Assembly (NCBI RefSeq): GCF_001425005.1 | Contig: NZ_LMDB01000036.1 | Span: 310,001-374,000 of the forward strand | Length of the DNA: 64,000 bases | Source: Duganella sp. Root336D2 | Lineage (GTDB): Bacteria; Pseudomonadota; Gammaproteobacteria; Burkholderiales; Burkholderiaceae_D | Direction of reading: 5' to 3' | Shown: one piece after another, positions 43,477 through 52,101 of the stretch | Layout of the letters: each line of letters starts with the position of its first letter | How positions within the stretch are numbered: position 1 is the first letter of the stretch | The notes under the pieces: generated by a model | What the model was told of the DNA's origin: nothing | The model's input: only the letters and a program-made list of their open reading frames with translations | Database searches by the model: none | Position numbers and translations under genes: made by a program

Positions 43477-44721
43477 TTGAGTTCTAAAAACCGTCGTGTA
43501 GTGGTCACCGGCCTTGGTGTAATTTCCCCCGTCGGCAACAGCGTTGCCGACGCGTGGAAAGCAATCACCGAGAGCAAGTCCGGGATCGCAAACATTACTA
43601 GTTTTGACGCGTCGGCCTTTTCCACCCGTTTCGCGGGTGAAGTGAAAGGCTTCAACGTCGAGGACTACCTCGACGCCAAAGAAGCGCGTCACATGGATAA
43701 ATTCATCCACTTCGGCATGGCCGCTGGCATCCAGGCAATCCAGGATTCCGGCATCACGGTCACCGAAGAAAATGCCGATCGCATCGGCGTGATCATTGGT
43801 TCCGGCATCGGCGGCTTGCCGATGATCGAAGCGCAGAAGGAAGACTACGACAAGCGCGGTCCGCGCCGTATCTCCCCGTTCTTCGTACCGGCCTCGATCA
43901 TCAATATGATTTCCGGCAACCTGTCGATCAAGTACGGCATGCGCGGTCCAAACCTGTCCATCGTGACGGCTTGCACCACCGGCCTGCATTCGATCGGTGC
44001 GGCTGCTCGCCTGATTGAATACGGCGATGCGGATGTCATGATCGCCGGCGGCGCGGAATCCACCGTATCGCCACTGGGCCTGGGCGGTTTCGCTTCGGCT
44101 CGCGCACTGTCCTCGCGCAACGATGACCCAGCTACCGCGTCCCGCCCATGGGACATGGACCGCGACGGCTTCGTGCTGGGCGAAGGCGCAGGCGTCATGG
44201 TTCTGGAAGAGTACGAACACGCGAAAGCGCGCGGCGCCAAGATCTATGCAGAATTGCTGGGCTTTGGCATGAGCGCCGATGCATATCACATGACCTCGCC
44301 TCTGGAAGACGGCGCTGGTGGCAGCAAGTCGGCGCAAAACGCGCTGAAGAACGCTGGCATCAACCCTGACCAGGTGAACTATGTGAATGCGCACGGTACC
44401 TCGACCCCGCAAGGCGACGTGGCGGAAGTCCAGGGTGTCAAGCGCACCTTCGGCGACCATGCCAAGAAGCTGGTTGTCAGCTCCACCAAGTCGGCCACCG
44501 GCCACCTGTTGGGCGGCGCTGGCGGCCTGGAGACCGTGTTTACCGTACTGGCGATCCACAACCAGGTGATCCCGCCGACCATCAACCTGTTCAATCAGGA
44601 TCCGGCATGCGATCTGGACTTCTGCGCCAATACCGCGCGTGAAGCAACGATCAACTATGCGCTGAAGAACTCCTTCGGCTTCGGCGGCACCAACGGCAGC
44701 CTGCTGTTCGCTAAAGTCTAA
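43477..44721 (+). CDS. fabF: 3-oxoacyl-ACP synthase II FabF
   Basis: This 414-aa condensing enzyme starts at TTG 43477, with GGGAG upstream. It begins KNRRVVVTGLGVISPVGNS. The catalytic Cys lies in SIVTACTTGLHS, His in NAHGTSTPQGD, and Lys/His in STKSATGHLLGGAGG. It ends the fab cluster. A 7-bp CCCCGGT/ACCGGGG hairpin (44741-44760) follows the stop but has no T-run. Confidence 0.97.
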   Translation: MSSKNRRVVVTGLGVISPVGNSVADAWKAITESKSGIANITSFDASAFSTRFAGEVKGFNVEDYLDAKEARHMDKFIHFGMAAGIQAIQDSGITVTEENADRIGVIIGSGIGGLPMIEAQKEDYDKRGPRRISPFFVPASIINMISGNLSIKYGMRGPNLSIVTACTTGLHSIGAAARLIEYGDADVMIAGGAESTVSPLGLGGFASARALSSRNDDPATASRPWDMDRDGFVLGEGAGVMVLEEYEHAKARGAKIYAELLGFGMSADAYHMTSPLEDGAGGSKSAQNALKNAGINPDQVNYVNAHGTSTPQGDVAEVQGVKRTFGDHAKKLVVSSTKSATGHLLGGAGGLETVFTVLAIHNQVIPPTINLFNQDPACDLDFCANTAREATINYALKNSFGFGGTNGSLLFAKV

Positions 44722-44798
44722 ACGGAACTTCCAAGCCTGGCCCCGGTCTTAGCACCGGGGCGAGCGCTTCCGCTGTACCCCCCCAGATTATTTATCCG

Positions 44799-45182
44799 AT
44801 GTCGATCGCGGCCTCTGTCGCTGTCCGTCCGTCGCCATGCCTGAACGCTTTGCGGGCAGGAATTGTTGCGTCCGTGCTGGCCGTGGGTGCCTGGAGCGGG
44901 CAGCCTTTGCTGGCGGCAGCGGCGCTGGCAAGCCTGCGGCGCGAAGTCAATTGCAGCCACATTGATATTTCCGGTGTCGGAGAAATCCGGCTGACGGTAT
45001 ACCGGAAGCAGTGCCGGGCACGCTTGCTGGACGGCTGCACCGCCTGGCCCGGCGCCTTGCTGCTGCATATGGAGCTGGAACAGGGGCAACGCCTGTGGCT
45101 GGTCTTGCTGCCCGATTCAGTCGCGCGCGGCGAATGGCGCCGGCTGCAAGCAGCAGTGCGGGCCCAGCTTCAAAAAATGTGA
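44799..45182 (+). CDS. YgfX-like membrane protein
   Basis: This 127-aa protein has one or two N-terminal hydrophobic stretches (AGIVASVLAVGAWSG and PLLAAAALASL). After them comes a soluble part with ARLLDGCTAWPGALLLHMEL and LVLLPDSVARGEWRRLQAAV. The pattern of a two-helix N-terminus followed by an L-L-P-D-S/A block and R-R-L matches the YgfX (CptA) family. In E. coli YgfX pairs with SdhE; no sdhE is seen here. The gene sits between fabF and rpoE. The assignment is by pattern, not alignment. Confidence 0.6.
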   Translation: MSIAASVAVRPSPCLNALRAGIVASVLAVGAWSGQPLLAAAALASLRREVNCSHIDISGVGEIRLTVYRKQCRARLLDGCTAWPGALLLHMELEQGQRLWLVLLPDSVARGEWRRLQAAVRAQLQKM

Positions 45183-45206
45183 ACCAATCTTCGCGGGGCT
45201 GCTCTT

Positions 45207-45785
45207 ATGTCGGAGGACCCAGATCGTGAGCTGGTCGAGCGGGCCCGGGCGGGAGAGCGGGCAGCCTTCGACTTGCTGGTGGCGCGCTACCAGCGGCGGC
45301 TGCTGCGGCTGGTGCTGCGCCTGCTGCGCGATCCGGCCGAAGCGGAAGATGTGGTGCAGGAGACCTTCCTGAAGGCGTACCGCGCCTTGCCGCGCTTTCG
45401 GGCCGAAGCAGCGTTTTACACCTGGCTGTACCGGATTGCCTTGAACGGCGCGCGCAATGCGATCCTGCGGCGGCGCCAGCGCAGTGCACCGCAGGCTATA
45501 GCGCCGTCCCAGTTGCCGGCGCCGCTGCCCGAGATCGGTACCCCGGAATCGATGTTGCTCAGCAAACAGGTGATGCTGGCGATCGATGCGGCACTCGAGG
45601 CATTGCCGCTGGAACTGCAGACCGCCATCGTGCTGCGGGAGATCGAGGGCTTGAGTTATGAGGAAATTGCGCAAATCATGGAGTGTCCGCTGGGAACCGT
45701 GCGCAGCCGGATTTTTCGGGCGCGTGAAGCGATTGCGCGGCGCCTGCGGCCTTTGCTGGATTTGCCTGTCGATAAGCGTTGGTGA
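45207..45785 (+). CDS. rpoE: RNA polymerase sigma factor RpoE (AlgU type)
   Basis: This 192-aa group IV sigma factor has region 2 (LVARYQRRLLRLVLRLLRDP, then EDVVQETFLKAYRAL), FYTWLYRIALN, and region 4 (LPLELQTAIVLREIEGLSYEEIA). The downstream neighbours are an RseA-like remnant and MucD/DegQ, the expected envelope-stress cluster, which supports RpoE rather than another ECF factor. The usual RseA membrane anti-sigma and RseB are not found between it and mucD. Confidence 0.93.
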   Translation: MSEDPDRELVERARAGERAAFDLLVARYQRRLLRLVLRLLRDPAEAEDVVQETFLKAYRALPRFRAEAAFYTWLYRIALNGARNAILRRRQRSAPQAIAPSQLPAPLPEIGTPESMLLSKQVMLAIDAALEALPLELQTAIVLREIEGLSYEEIAQIMECPLGTVRSRIFRAREAIARRLRPLLDLPVDKRW

Positions 45786-45794
45786 GGAGGGGCA

Positions 45795-46052
45795 ATGATC
45801 TTGCTGCCGGATGAGGAAGGGCTGCCTGTGGGCGCCCAGGTCCATGCGATGATCGGGCAGGCGCTGCGGCAAAGCGTGGCCGGCGTCGAGCCGAGCGCCG
45901 GTTTCGCGGCGCGGCTGGCGGCCGCGCTCGATGCAGCGGGACAGGATGGCCGGCCGGCGGCGGCAGGCGCCCAGGCCGGCGAGGGCGGGCAAGCGGGCGA
46001 GCCCGCGCGTGATGCGGGGCAGGGCTCGGAGGCTGTTGAAACAGCCTCTTGA
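45795..46052 (+). CDS. Shortened RseA-like anti-sigma protein
   Basis: This 85-aa protein is preceded by a very strong GAGGAGGGG. Residues 16-49 (VHAMIGQALRQSVAGVEPSA then GFAARLAAALDAA) line up by eye with the RseA stretch YHLIGDVLR...DFAARMAARLAAE. The rest is low-complexity Gly/Ala/Glu. There is no transmembrane helix and no periplasmic domain, so this cannot be a classical membrane-anchored RseA open to DegS/RseP cleavage. The next feature is a GAGGCTGT/ACAGCCTC hairpin (46029-46048) inside its 3' end. It could be a soluble anti-sigma, a remnant, or unrelated. Confidence 0.5.
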   Translation: MILLPDEEGLPVGAQVHAMIGQALRQSVAGVEPSAGFAARLAAALDAAGQDGRPAAAGAQAGEGGQAGEPARDAGQGSEAVETAS

Positions 46053-46158
46053 AACCGGGCGGGGTTGCCCGCAACATATCGTCACAATATCCGGCTCCCG
46101 TTTAACGCGAAGCTGATTTATATTGCTTGTTCTTCATTGACTTTCATTGAACGCAACC

Positions 46159-47643
46159 ATGAAAAAAACCATGATTTCTGCGCTGGTCCTCAGTGCAGCC
46201 TCCCTCGGCCTGCCGGCCGTTGCCGGTTTCGCGCCCGCCTATGCAGCGGCTCCCGCCGTGGCCGGTTTACCGGATTTTGCCGACCTCGTTGAACGAGTCG
46301 GCCCGGCAGTCGTGAATATCCGTACCACCGAACGCATTACCCAGAAGGATGTCGACGCGGCCGGGCAGGCCGATGAAATGCAGGAATTCCTGCGCCGTTT
46401 CTTTGGCGGCCAGATCCCCCGCGGCCAGGGGCAAACCCCGCGCCGCCGCAACCTGCCTTCGCCGGGCCAGGAAATCCAGCGCGGCATCGGTTCCGGCTTC
46501 GTGGTGTCGGCCGACGGCTATGTGCTGACCAATGCCCACGTGGTCGATGGCGCCGACGAGGTCTACGTGACGCTGACCGACAAGCGCGAATTCAAGGCCA
46601 AGGTGCTGGGCGCCGATGCGCGCGCCGACGTGGCCGTGCTGAAAATCGATAGCGGCAAGCTGCCATACCTGACCATTGGCGACCCGAACAAGGCGCGCGT
46701 GGGCGAATGGGTGATCGCCATCGGCTCGCCGTTCAACCTGGAGAACACCGTGACCTCCGGCATCATTTCGGCCAAGGCGCGCGATACCGGCGACCTGCTG
46801 CCGCTGATCCAGAGCGATGTGGCGGTCAATCCAGGCAACTCGGGTGGTCCGCTGATCAACCTGCGCGGCGAAGTGATCGGCATCAATTCCCAGATCGCGA
46901 CACTGTCGGGCGGCTATAACGGTATTTCCTTTGCGATTCCGATTGACGAGGCGATGCGCGTGGCCGACCAGCTGAAGAAGTCCGGCAAGGTAACGCGCGG
47001 CCGCCTGGGTGTGCAGATCGGCGAATTGAACAAGGACGTCGCCGAGTCGCTGGGCCTGAAGAGCAACAAGGGCGCGGAAGTGACCCAGGTCGAATCGGGC
47101 AGCCCGGCCGACAAAGGCGGCCTGCGCGTGGGTGACGTGGTCATCAAGTACAACGGCAAGGAGATCGACCGCTTTGCCGACCTGACCCGCATGGTGCTGG
47201 GCACGGCGCCAGGCACCAAGTCGACCTTGACGGTGTGGCGCAAGGGCGCCCCGGTGGACGTGCACGTGACCGTGGGCGAGGCCGATCCGGACAGCAAGGT
47301 GGCCGGCCGTTCCGGCGGCAGGAAGGGCGAGAAGAAGGATGAGGCGCCTGCCAGCGCAGCCAATACGCTGGGCTTCGTGGTCAGCGACCTGACCCCGGCG
47401 CAGAAGCGTGAGCTGGGTGTAAGCGGTGGCGTGATTGTCGAAGATACCGACGGCCCGGCCGAGGCTGCCGGCCTGCGCCAGGGCGATATCCTGCTGATGC
47501 TGAATAACCAGGATATCGTGGATGCCAAGCAGTTCAATGCTGCCGTGGCCAAGCTGGATCCGAAGCGGGCCGCTGCCGTGCTGGTGCGCCGCGGCAGCCA
47601 GGCGCAGCACTTCTCGCTGCGTCCGACGCCGGCTGCCAAGTAA
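46159..47643 (+). CDS. Periplasmic serine protease MucD/DegQ (HtrA family)
   Basis: This 494-aa protein has a signal peptide (MKKTMISALVLSAASLG...AYA). It has a trypsin-like domain with His in LTNAHVVDGAD, Asp in DARADVAVLKID and Ser in NPGNSGGPLIN, then two PDZ domains (GRLGVQIGEL... and LGFVVSDLTP...). A degraded linker lies between the PDZs. It is a quality-control protease of the envelope, commonly encoded with rpoE. ATG 46159 is chosen over an in-frame TTG at 46147 because it gives a proper signal sequence. MucD is the likeliest name given the neighbours. Confidence 0.92.
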   Translation: MKKTMISALVLSAASLGLPAVAGFAPAYAAAPAVAGLPDFADLVERVGPAVVNIRTTERITQKDVDAAGQADEMQEFLRRFFGGQIPRGQGQTPRRRNLPSPGQEIQRGIGSGFVVSADGYVLTNAHVVDGADEVYVTLTDKREFKAKVLGADARADVAVLKIDSGKLPYLTIGDPNKARVGEWVIAIGSPFNLENTVTSGIISAKARDTGDLLPLIQSDVAVNPGNSGGPLINLRGEVIGINSQIATLSGGYNGISFAIPIDEAMRVADQLKKSGKVTRGRLGVQIGELNKDVAESLGLKSNKGAEVTQVESGSPADKGGLRVGDVVIKYNGKEIDRFADLTRMVLGTAPGTKSTLTVWRKGAPVDVHVTVGEADPDSKVAGRSGGRKGEKKDEAPASAANTLGFVVSDLTPAQKRELGVSGGVIVEDTDGPAEAAGLRQGDILLMLNNQDIVDAKQFNAAVAKLDPKRAAAVLVRRGSQAQHFSLRPTPAAK

Positions 47644-47789
47644 GCGCTGCCCCATCGTCGCCGCGCGTTTGTCGCCCATCGGGGCGGCAAGCCCGCGGCG
47701 GCCTTGCATTCGGTTTGCCGTTATGCCCCGGGGCGCTACAATGGCAACCCGCGCCCGAGGGGGCGCAGACCAGCCGACGCAAGCCCTGA

Positions 47790-48032
47790 ATGCACTTCAC
47801 ACTGTACTCCCGCTCCTACTGCCACTTGTGCGACGACATGCTGGCCGCCCTGAATGCCCTGCAAACCCCGGAAAAGCCGTTTACCGTCGAGGTAATCGAC
47901 GTCGATGCCGACGCGGCCCTGGTGGCGCGTTTCGATGAGCTGGTGCCGGTGCTATTTGCCGATCCGGCTGAGCCGGAACTGTGCCATTACTTCCTGGACG
48001 AGGCCAGAGTACGTGCCGTGTTGTCGGAATGA
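47790..48032 (+). CDS. Glutaredoxin-like family protein (DUF836)
   Basis: This 80-aa thioredoxin-fold protein has LYSRSYCHLCDDM, giving the redox CxxC (C11-C14), and a conserved VPVLF cis-proline segment. The family (PF05768) is small and poorly characterised. It regularly lies between mucD/degQ and lepA in betaproteobacteria, as here. Confidence 0.85.
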   Translation: MHFTLYSRSYCHLCDDMLAALNALQTPEKPFTVEVIDVDADAALVARFDELVPVLFADPAEPELCHYFLDEARVRAVLSE

Positions 48033-48122
48033 TTGCTGTTCTGGCATTGTTTCTCTAGAAATCCGGCTTTCTCCTCTGAAATCCGGTAAAATGCCGGGGG
48101 TTACCCTTGCATTGATTTCCAT

Positions 48123-48146
48123 AAAAAGGCGCTCAAGCGCCTTTTT
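48123..48146 (+). terminator. Intrinsic terminator before lepA
   Basis: AAAAAGGCGC-TCAA-GCGCCTTTTT is a perfect 10-bp stem with a four-base loop, ending 24 bases before the lepA start. lepA therefore needs its own promoter downstream or read-through. Confidence 0.85.
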
Positions 48147-48169
48147 GTTATAGCTCGCTTCGATTTTTA

Positions 48170-49963
48170 ATGAATAACATTCGCAATTTTTCCATCATCG
48201 CCCACATTGACCACGGCAAGTCCACGCTGGCCGATCGCATCATCCAGCTGTGCGGCGGCCTGTCCGACCGCGAGATGGAAGCGCAGGTCCTCGACTCCAT
48301 GGACCTGGAACGTGAACGCGGCATCACCATCAAAGCCCAGACCGCAGCCCTGAAATACAAGGCGCGCAACGGCGAAATCTACAACCTGAACCTGATCGAC
48401 ACCCCGGGCCACGTCGACTTCTCCTATGAAGTGAGCCGCTCCCTGTCGGCCTGCGAAGGTGCGCTGCTGGTGGTGGATGCGTCGCAGGGCGTGGAAGCGC
48501 AGACCGTAGCCAACTGCTACACCGCGCTCGACCTGGGCGTGGAAGTGGTGCCGGTACTGAACAAGATCGACTTGCCGAACGCCGACCCGCCAACCGCGAT
48601 CGCGGAAATTGAAGACGTGATCGGCATTGAAGCCGGCGACGCGGTGCACTGCTCGGCCAAAACCGGCCTGGGCGTGGAAGATGTGCTGGAATCGATCATC
48701 GCCAAGGTGCCGCCGCCGAAGGGCGACCCGGAAGCGCCGCTGCAGGCGCTGATCATCGATTCCTGGTACGACTCCTATGTCGGCGTGGTGATGCTGGTGC
48801 GCGTGGTAAACGGTACCCTGCGTCCAAAAGAAAAGATCCGCCTGATGGCGACCGATTCGGTGCAGCTGGTGGAGGACATCGGCATCTTCTCGCCGCGCTC
48901 GGTTTCGCTGCCGCAGCTGAGCGCAGGCCAGGTTGGCTTTGTGATCGCCGGCATCAAGGAACTGAAAGCGGCACGCGTGGGCGACACCATCACCACCGTG
49001 GCCAAGCCGGCCACAGCGCCGCTGCCAGGCTTCAAGGAAGTGCAGCCGCAGGTGTTCGCCGGCCTGTTCCCGGTCGAAGCCAACCAGTATGACGCGCTGC
49101 GCGACTCGCTGGAAAAGCTGAAGCTGAACGACGCCGCCCTGATGTACGAGCCGGAAGTGTCGCAAGCGCTGGGCTTCGGCTTCCGCTGCGGTTTCCTCGG
49201 CCTGCTGCACATGGAAATCGTGCAGGAACGCCTGGAACGCGAATTCGACATGGACCTGATCACCACGGCGCCGACCGTGGTGTATGAGGTGGAAATGCGC
49301 GACGGCACCGTGATCCACGTCGACAACCCGTCGCGCATGCCGGACCCGAGCCACATCAACGAAGTGCGCGAGCCTATCGTCACCGTCAACCTGTACATGC
49401 CGCAAGAGTATGTCGGCTCCGTGATTACCCTGTGTATCGGCAAGCGCGGCTTGCAGATGGATATGGCCTACCATGGCCGCCAGGTGAAGCTGGTGTACGA
49501 AATGCCGATGGCCGAGATCGTGCTGGACTTCTTCGACAAGCTGAAGTCCACCTCGCGCGGTTACGCTTCGATGGACTACGAGTTCAAGGAAAACCGCGCC
49601 GCCGACGTGGTCAAGGTCGACATGCTGATCAACAGCGAAAAAGTCGACGCGCTGGCCATCATCGTGCACCGCGCCAATGCGCCATACCGCGGCCGTGCCG
49701 TGGCGGCCAAGATGCGCGAACTGATCCCGCGCCAGATGTTCGACGTGGCGATCCAGGCTGCCATCGGCTCCAACATCATCTCGCGTGAAAACGTGAAGGC
49801 GATGCGCAAGAACGTGCTGGCCAAGTGCTACGGCGGCGACATCAGCCGTAAGAAAAAACTGCTCGAGAAGCAGAAAGCAGGTAAGCGACGCATGAAACAA
49901 GTGGGCTCCGTGGAGATCCCGCAAGAGGCATTCCTGGCAATCCTTCAAGTGGACGAGAAATGA
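48170..49963 (+). CDS. lepA: Elongation factor 4 (LepA)
   Basis: This 597-aa translational GTPase has G1 (AHIDHGKSTLADR), the switch segment ERERGITIKAQ, G3 DTPGHVDF and G4 NKIDLPNADP. The long C-terminal region specific to LepA (SRGYASMDYEF, AKCYGGDISRKKKLLEKQK) follows. It helps ribosome assembly or back-translocation under stress. It overlaps lepB by ATGA at 49960-49963. Confidence 0.97.
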   Translation: MNNIRNFSIIAHIDHGKSTLADRIIQLCGGLSDREMEAQVLDSMDLERERGITIKAQTAALKYKARNGEIYNLNLIDTPGHVDFSYEVSRSLSACEGALLVVDASQGVEAQTVANCYTALDLGVEVVPVLNKIDLPNADPPTAIAEIEDVIGIEAGDAVHCSAKTGLGVEDVLESIIAKVPPPKGDPEAPLQALIIDSWYDSYVGVVMLVRVVNGTLRPKEKIRLMATDSVQLVEDIGIFSPRSVSLPQLSAGQVGFVIAGIKELKAARVGDTITTVAKPATAPLPGFKEVQPQVFAGLFPVEANQYDALRDSLEKLKLNDAALMYEPEVSQALGFGFRCGFLGLLHMEIVQERLEREFDMDLITTAPTVVYEVEMRDGTVIHVDNPSRMPDPSHINEVREPIVTVNLYMPQEYVGSVITLCIGKRGLQMDMAYHGRQVKLVYEMPMAEIVLDFFDKLKSTSRGYASMDYEFKENRAADVVKVDMLINSEKVDALAIIVHRANAPYRGRAVAAKMRELIPRQMFDVAIQAAIGSNIISRENVKAMRKNVLAKCYGGDISRKKKLLEKQKAGKRRMKQVGSVEIPQEAFLAILQVDEK

Positions 49964-50889
49964 CACTGCAATCCATCCTGGGCAATTTTGCTTTAATCCT
50001 GTTCGTCCTGATGGTGGTGACGGGGATCATCTGGGTCCTCGACCTGGTGGTATTCTCCAAGCAGCGCCGCGCTGCCGCCAACCGGGCCCTGGTCGAATAC
50101 GACGAGCGCATGGCGCGCTCGGCGGCCAACGGCATCCGCATGGACGAGCAGGGCAATGCCCGCTCCAAGCTGGAAGCGGACATCCTGCGCCAGCCGACCT
50201 GGATCGAATATTCGGGCAGCTTCTTCCCGGTGATTGCGCTGGTGTTCTTCCTGCGCTCCTTCCTGTGGGAGCCGTTCAAGATCCCATCGTCGTCGATGGT
50301 GCCGACCCTGCTGGTGGGCGACCTGATCCTGGTGAACAAATACACCTACGGCATCCGCCTGCCTATCCTCAACAAAAAGGTGGTGCAGCTCAACGACCCG
50401 CAGCGCGGCGACGTGATGGTGTTCAAATATCCGAAGGACATGAGCCAGGATTACATCAAGCGGGTGATTGGCGTGCCGGGTGATAAAATTGTTTATCAAA
50501 ACAAGCGTTTAACGGTGAATGGCCAGGTGGTTGGCTATACCGCGATGGAAGACTACCTGGAAGAAGGCACCCTTACTTACCAGAAACAGTTCACCGAGCA
50601 GCTGGGCGACGTGCAGCACCGCATCCTGAACAATGAGAAGGCGCCGCCGGTCCTGATCGGCCAGGTGGACGACAATTATCCGCACCGCGAAGCGTGCACC
50701 TACAACTATGAAGGCTTTTCGTGTGTAGTTCCTGAAGGAAATTACTTTATGATGGGCGACAATCGGGACAATAGTGCCGACAGCCGTATCTGGGGTTTCG
50801 TACCGGACAAGAACATCGTAGGCAAGGCTTTCTTCGTCTGGATGAACCTGGGTAATTTCAATTTTGATCGTCTTGGCGGCATTCGCTAA
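49960..50889 (+). CDS. lepB: Signal peptidase I
   Basis: This 309-aa protein has two N-terminal membrane helices (ILGNFALILFVLMVVTGI and SFFPVIALVFFLRSFL). The catalytic Ser lies in KIPSSSMVPTLLVGD and Lys in YIKRVIGVPGDK. The C-terminal signature MGDNRDNSADSRIWGFVP is present. It cleaves signal peptides at the periplasmic face. It is coupled to lepA. Confidence 0.97.
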   Translation: MTLQSILGNFALILFVLMVVTGIIWVLDLVVFSKQRRAAANRALVEYDERMARSAANGIRMDEQGNARSKLEADILRQPTWIEYSGSFFPVIALVFFLRSFLWEPFKIPSSSMVPTLLVGDLILVNKYTYGIRLPILNKKVVQLNDPQRGDVMVFKYPKDMSQDYIKRVIGVPGDKIVYQNKRLTVNGQVVGYTAMEDYLEEGTLTYQKQFTEQLGDVQHRILNNEKAPPVLIGQVDDNYPHREACTYNYEGFSCVVPEGNYFMMGDNRDNSADSRIWGFVPDKNIVGKAFFVWMNLGNFNFDRLGGIR

Positions 50890-50910
50890 GCAGATAGGGG
50901 AGCAAAACAT

Positions 50911-51288
50911 ATGCGCATGCAGCGTGAACGTGGCATTAGCCTGATTGGCCTGATTTTTGTGATCGCCATCCTGGGGGTACTCGGCTTGATTGGTGCGCAG
51001 ATCCTGCCGACCTTCATTGAGTACCGTTCCATCGCGGGTGCGATTGACCGTGCCAAGAAGGATGGCGGCGACAATATCAAGGCAATCCAGGACTCCTTCA
51101 ACAGGAGTGCCGAAGTAGGCTATATCTCTTCGATTACCTCGCGCGACCTGCTTATCGAGCGCAATGGCGGCGAATTCGACATCAGCTTCGCCTATGAGAA
51201 GAAGATTCCCTTGTTTGGCCCGGCCAGCCTGCTGATGGAGTATGAGGGCACGACAAAAAAGGCTGGCGCAAAGAAGAAGGTTGAATAA
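50911..51288 (+). CDS. DUF4845 domain protein, pilin-like N-terminus
   Basis: This 125-aa protein begins RERGISLIGLIFVIAILGVLG, a class III-like or type IV pilin-like hydrophobic helix after a short basic leader with G-I-S-L. A DUF4845 soluble part follows and the tail is lysine-rich (KKAGAKKKVE). The family always sits between lepB and rnc in betaproteobacteria. The prepilin cleavage residue pattern (G followed by a hydrophobic, Glu at +5) is incomplete: there is no Glu5. Function is unknown. Confidence 0.85.
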   Translation: MRMQRERGISLIGLIFVIAILGVLGLIGAQILPTFIEYRSIAGAIDRAKKDGGDNIKAIQDSFNRSAEVGYISSITSRDLLIERNGGEFDISFAYEKKIPLFGPASLLMEYEGTTKKAGAKKKVE

Positions 51289-51294
51289 CAAGTG

Positions 51295-52083
51295 ATGAAT
51301 TTACAGTTATTGCAAACCAGGTTGGGCTACACGTTCCAGGATGTTGGATTGCTCCAGCAGGCCTTGACGCACCGCAGCCACAGCAGTTTGCATAACGAAC
51401 GGCTGGAATTCCTCGGCGACTCGATCCTTAACTGCGTGGTCGCCTCCATTCTGTACGAACGTTTCAATTCCCTCGACGAGGGCGACCTGTCGCGTGTGCG
51501 CGCCAACCTGGTCAAGCAGCAATCCCTGTTCGAAATCGCCCAGAAGCTGGAGCTGTCGCAGTTCCTGCGCCTGGGCGAGGGCGAACTGAAATCGGGCGGT
51601 TTCCGCCGCCCGTCGATCCTGGCCGATACCCTGGAAGCCCTGCTGGGCGCCATTTACCTGGACGGCAGTTTCGACAAGGCCGCGGGCGTGATCCGTGCCT
51701 TCTACATCCCGATCCTGGACTCGGTCGATCCGCAGACCCTGGGCAAGGATGCCAAGACGCTGCTGCAGGAATTCCTGCAGTCGAAGAAGATCTCGCTGCC
51801 GCTGTATAACGTGGTCGCCACCCATGGCGCTGCGCACAGCCAGGAATTCGAGATCGAGTGCCTGGTGCCGAAGCTGGGCATCCAGGTGTTCGGGCGAGGC
51901 GGCAGCCGCCGCGCCGGCGAGCAGGCCGCTGCCAAGCTGGCACTGGAAGTCGCTGAGGAAGCCCTGAAGAAGGCGCCGTCCGCGGGCCGCAAGCCGCGCC
52001 AGCGCTCGGCCCAGCTCAAGCTGGCCGGCATTGCCACGGTCCAGGGCGAAACGGCGGCTGACAAGAAGCTCGCCAAACAATAA
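51295..52083 (+). CDS. rnc: Ribonuclease III
   Basis: This 262-aa protein has the RNase III signature NERLEFLGDSILNCVV, with the Glu and Asp that bind magnesium, and DTLEALLGAIYLDGS with the catalytic pair. A C-terminal double-stranded RNA-binding domain follows (residues 155-225; AGEQAAAKLALEVAEEAL). A basic tail of 30 residues extends beyond it. GTG at 51292 directly precedes the chosen ATG and is an equal alternative. Confidence 0.97.
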   Translation: MNLQLLQTRLGYTFQDVGLLQQALTHRSHSSLHNERLEFLGDSILNCVVASILYERFNSLDEGDLSRVRANLVKQQSLFEIAQKLELSQFLRLGEGELKSGGFRRPSILADTLEALLGAIYLDGSFDKAAGVIRAFYIPILDSVDPQTLGKDAKTLLQEFLQSKKISLPLYNVVATHGAAHSQEFEIECLVPKLGIQVFGRGGSRRAGEQAAAKLALEVAEEALKKAPSAGRKPRQRSAQLKLAGIATVQGETAADKKLAKQ

Positions 52084-52101
52084 CTGAATTGAGTTTGCAT
52101 C

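Noticed and set aside
48167..49966. 599-aa open frame on the minus strand
   Set aside because: Mirror of lepA; no recognisable domain and the composition of an antisense frame.
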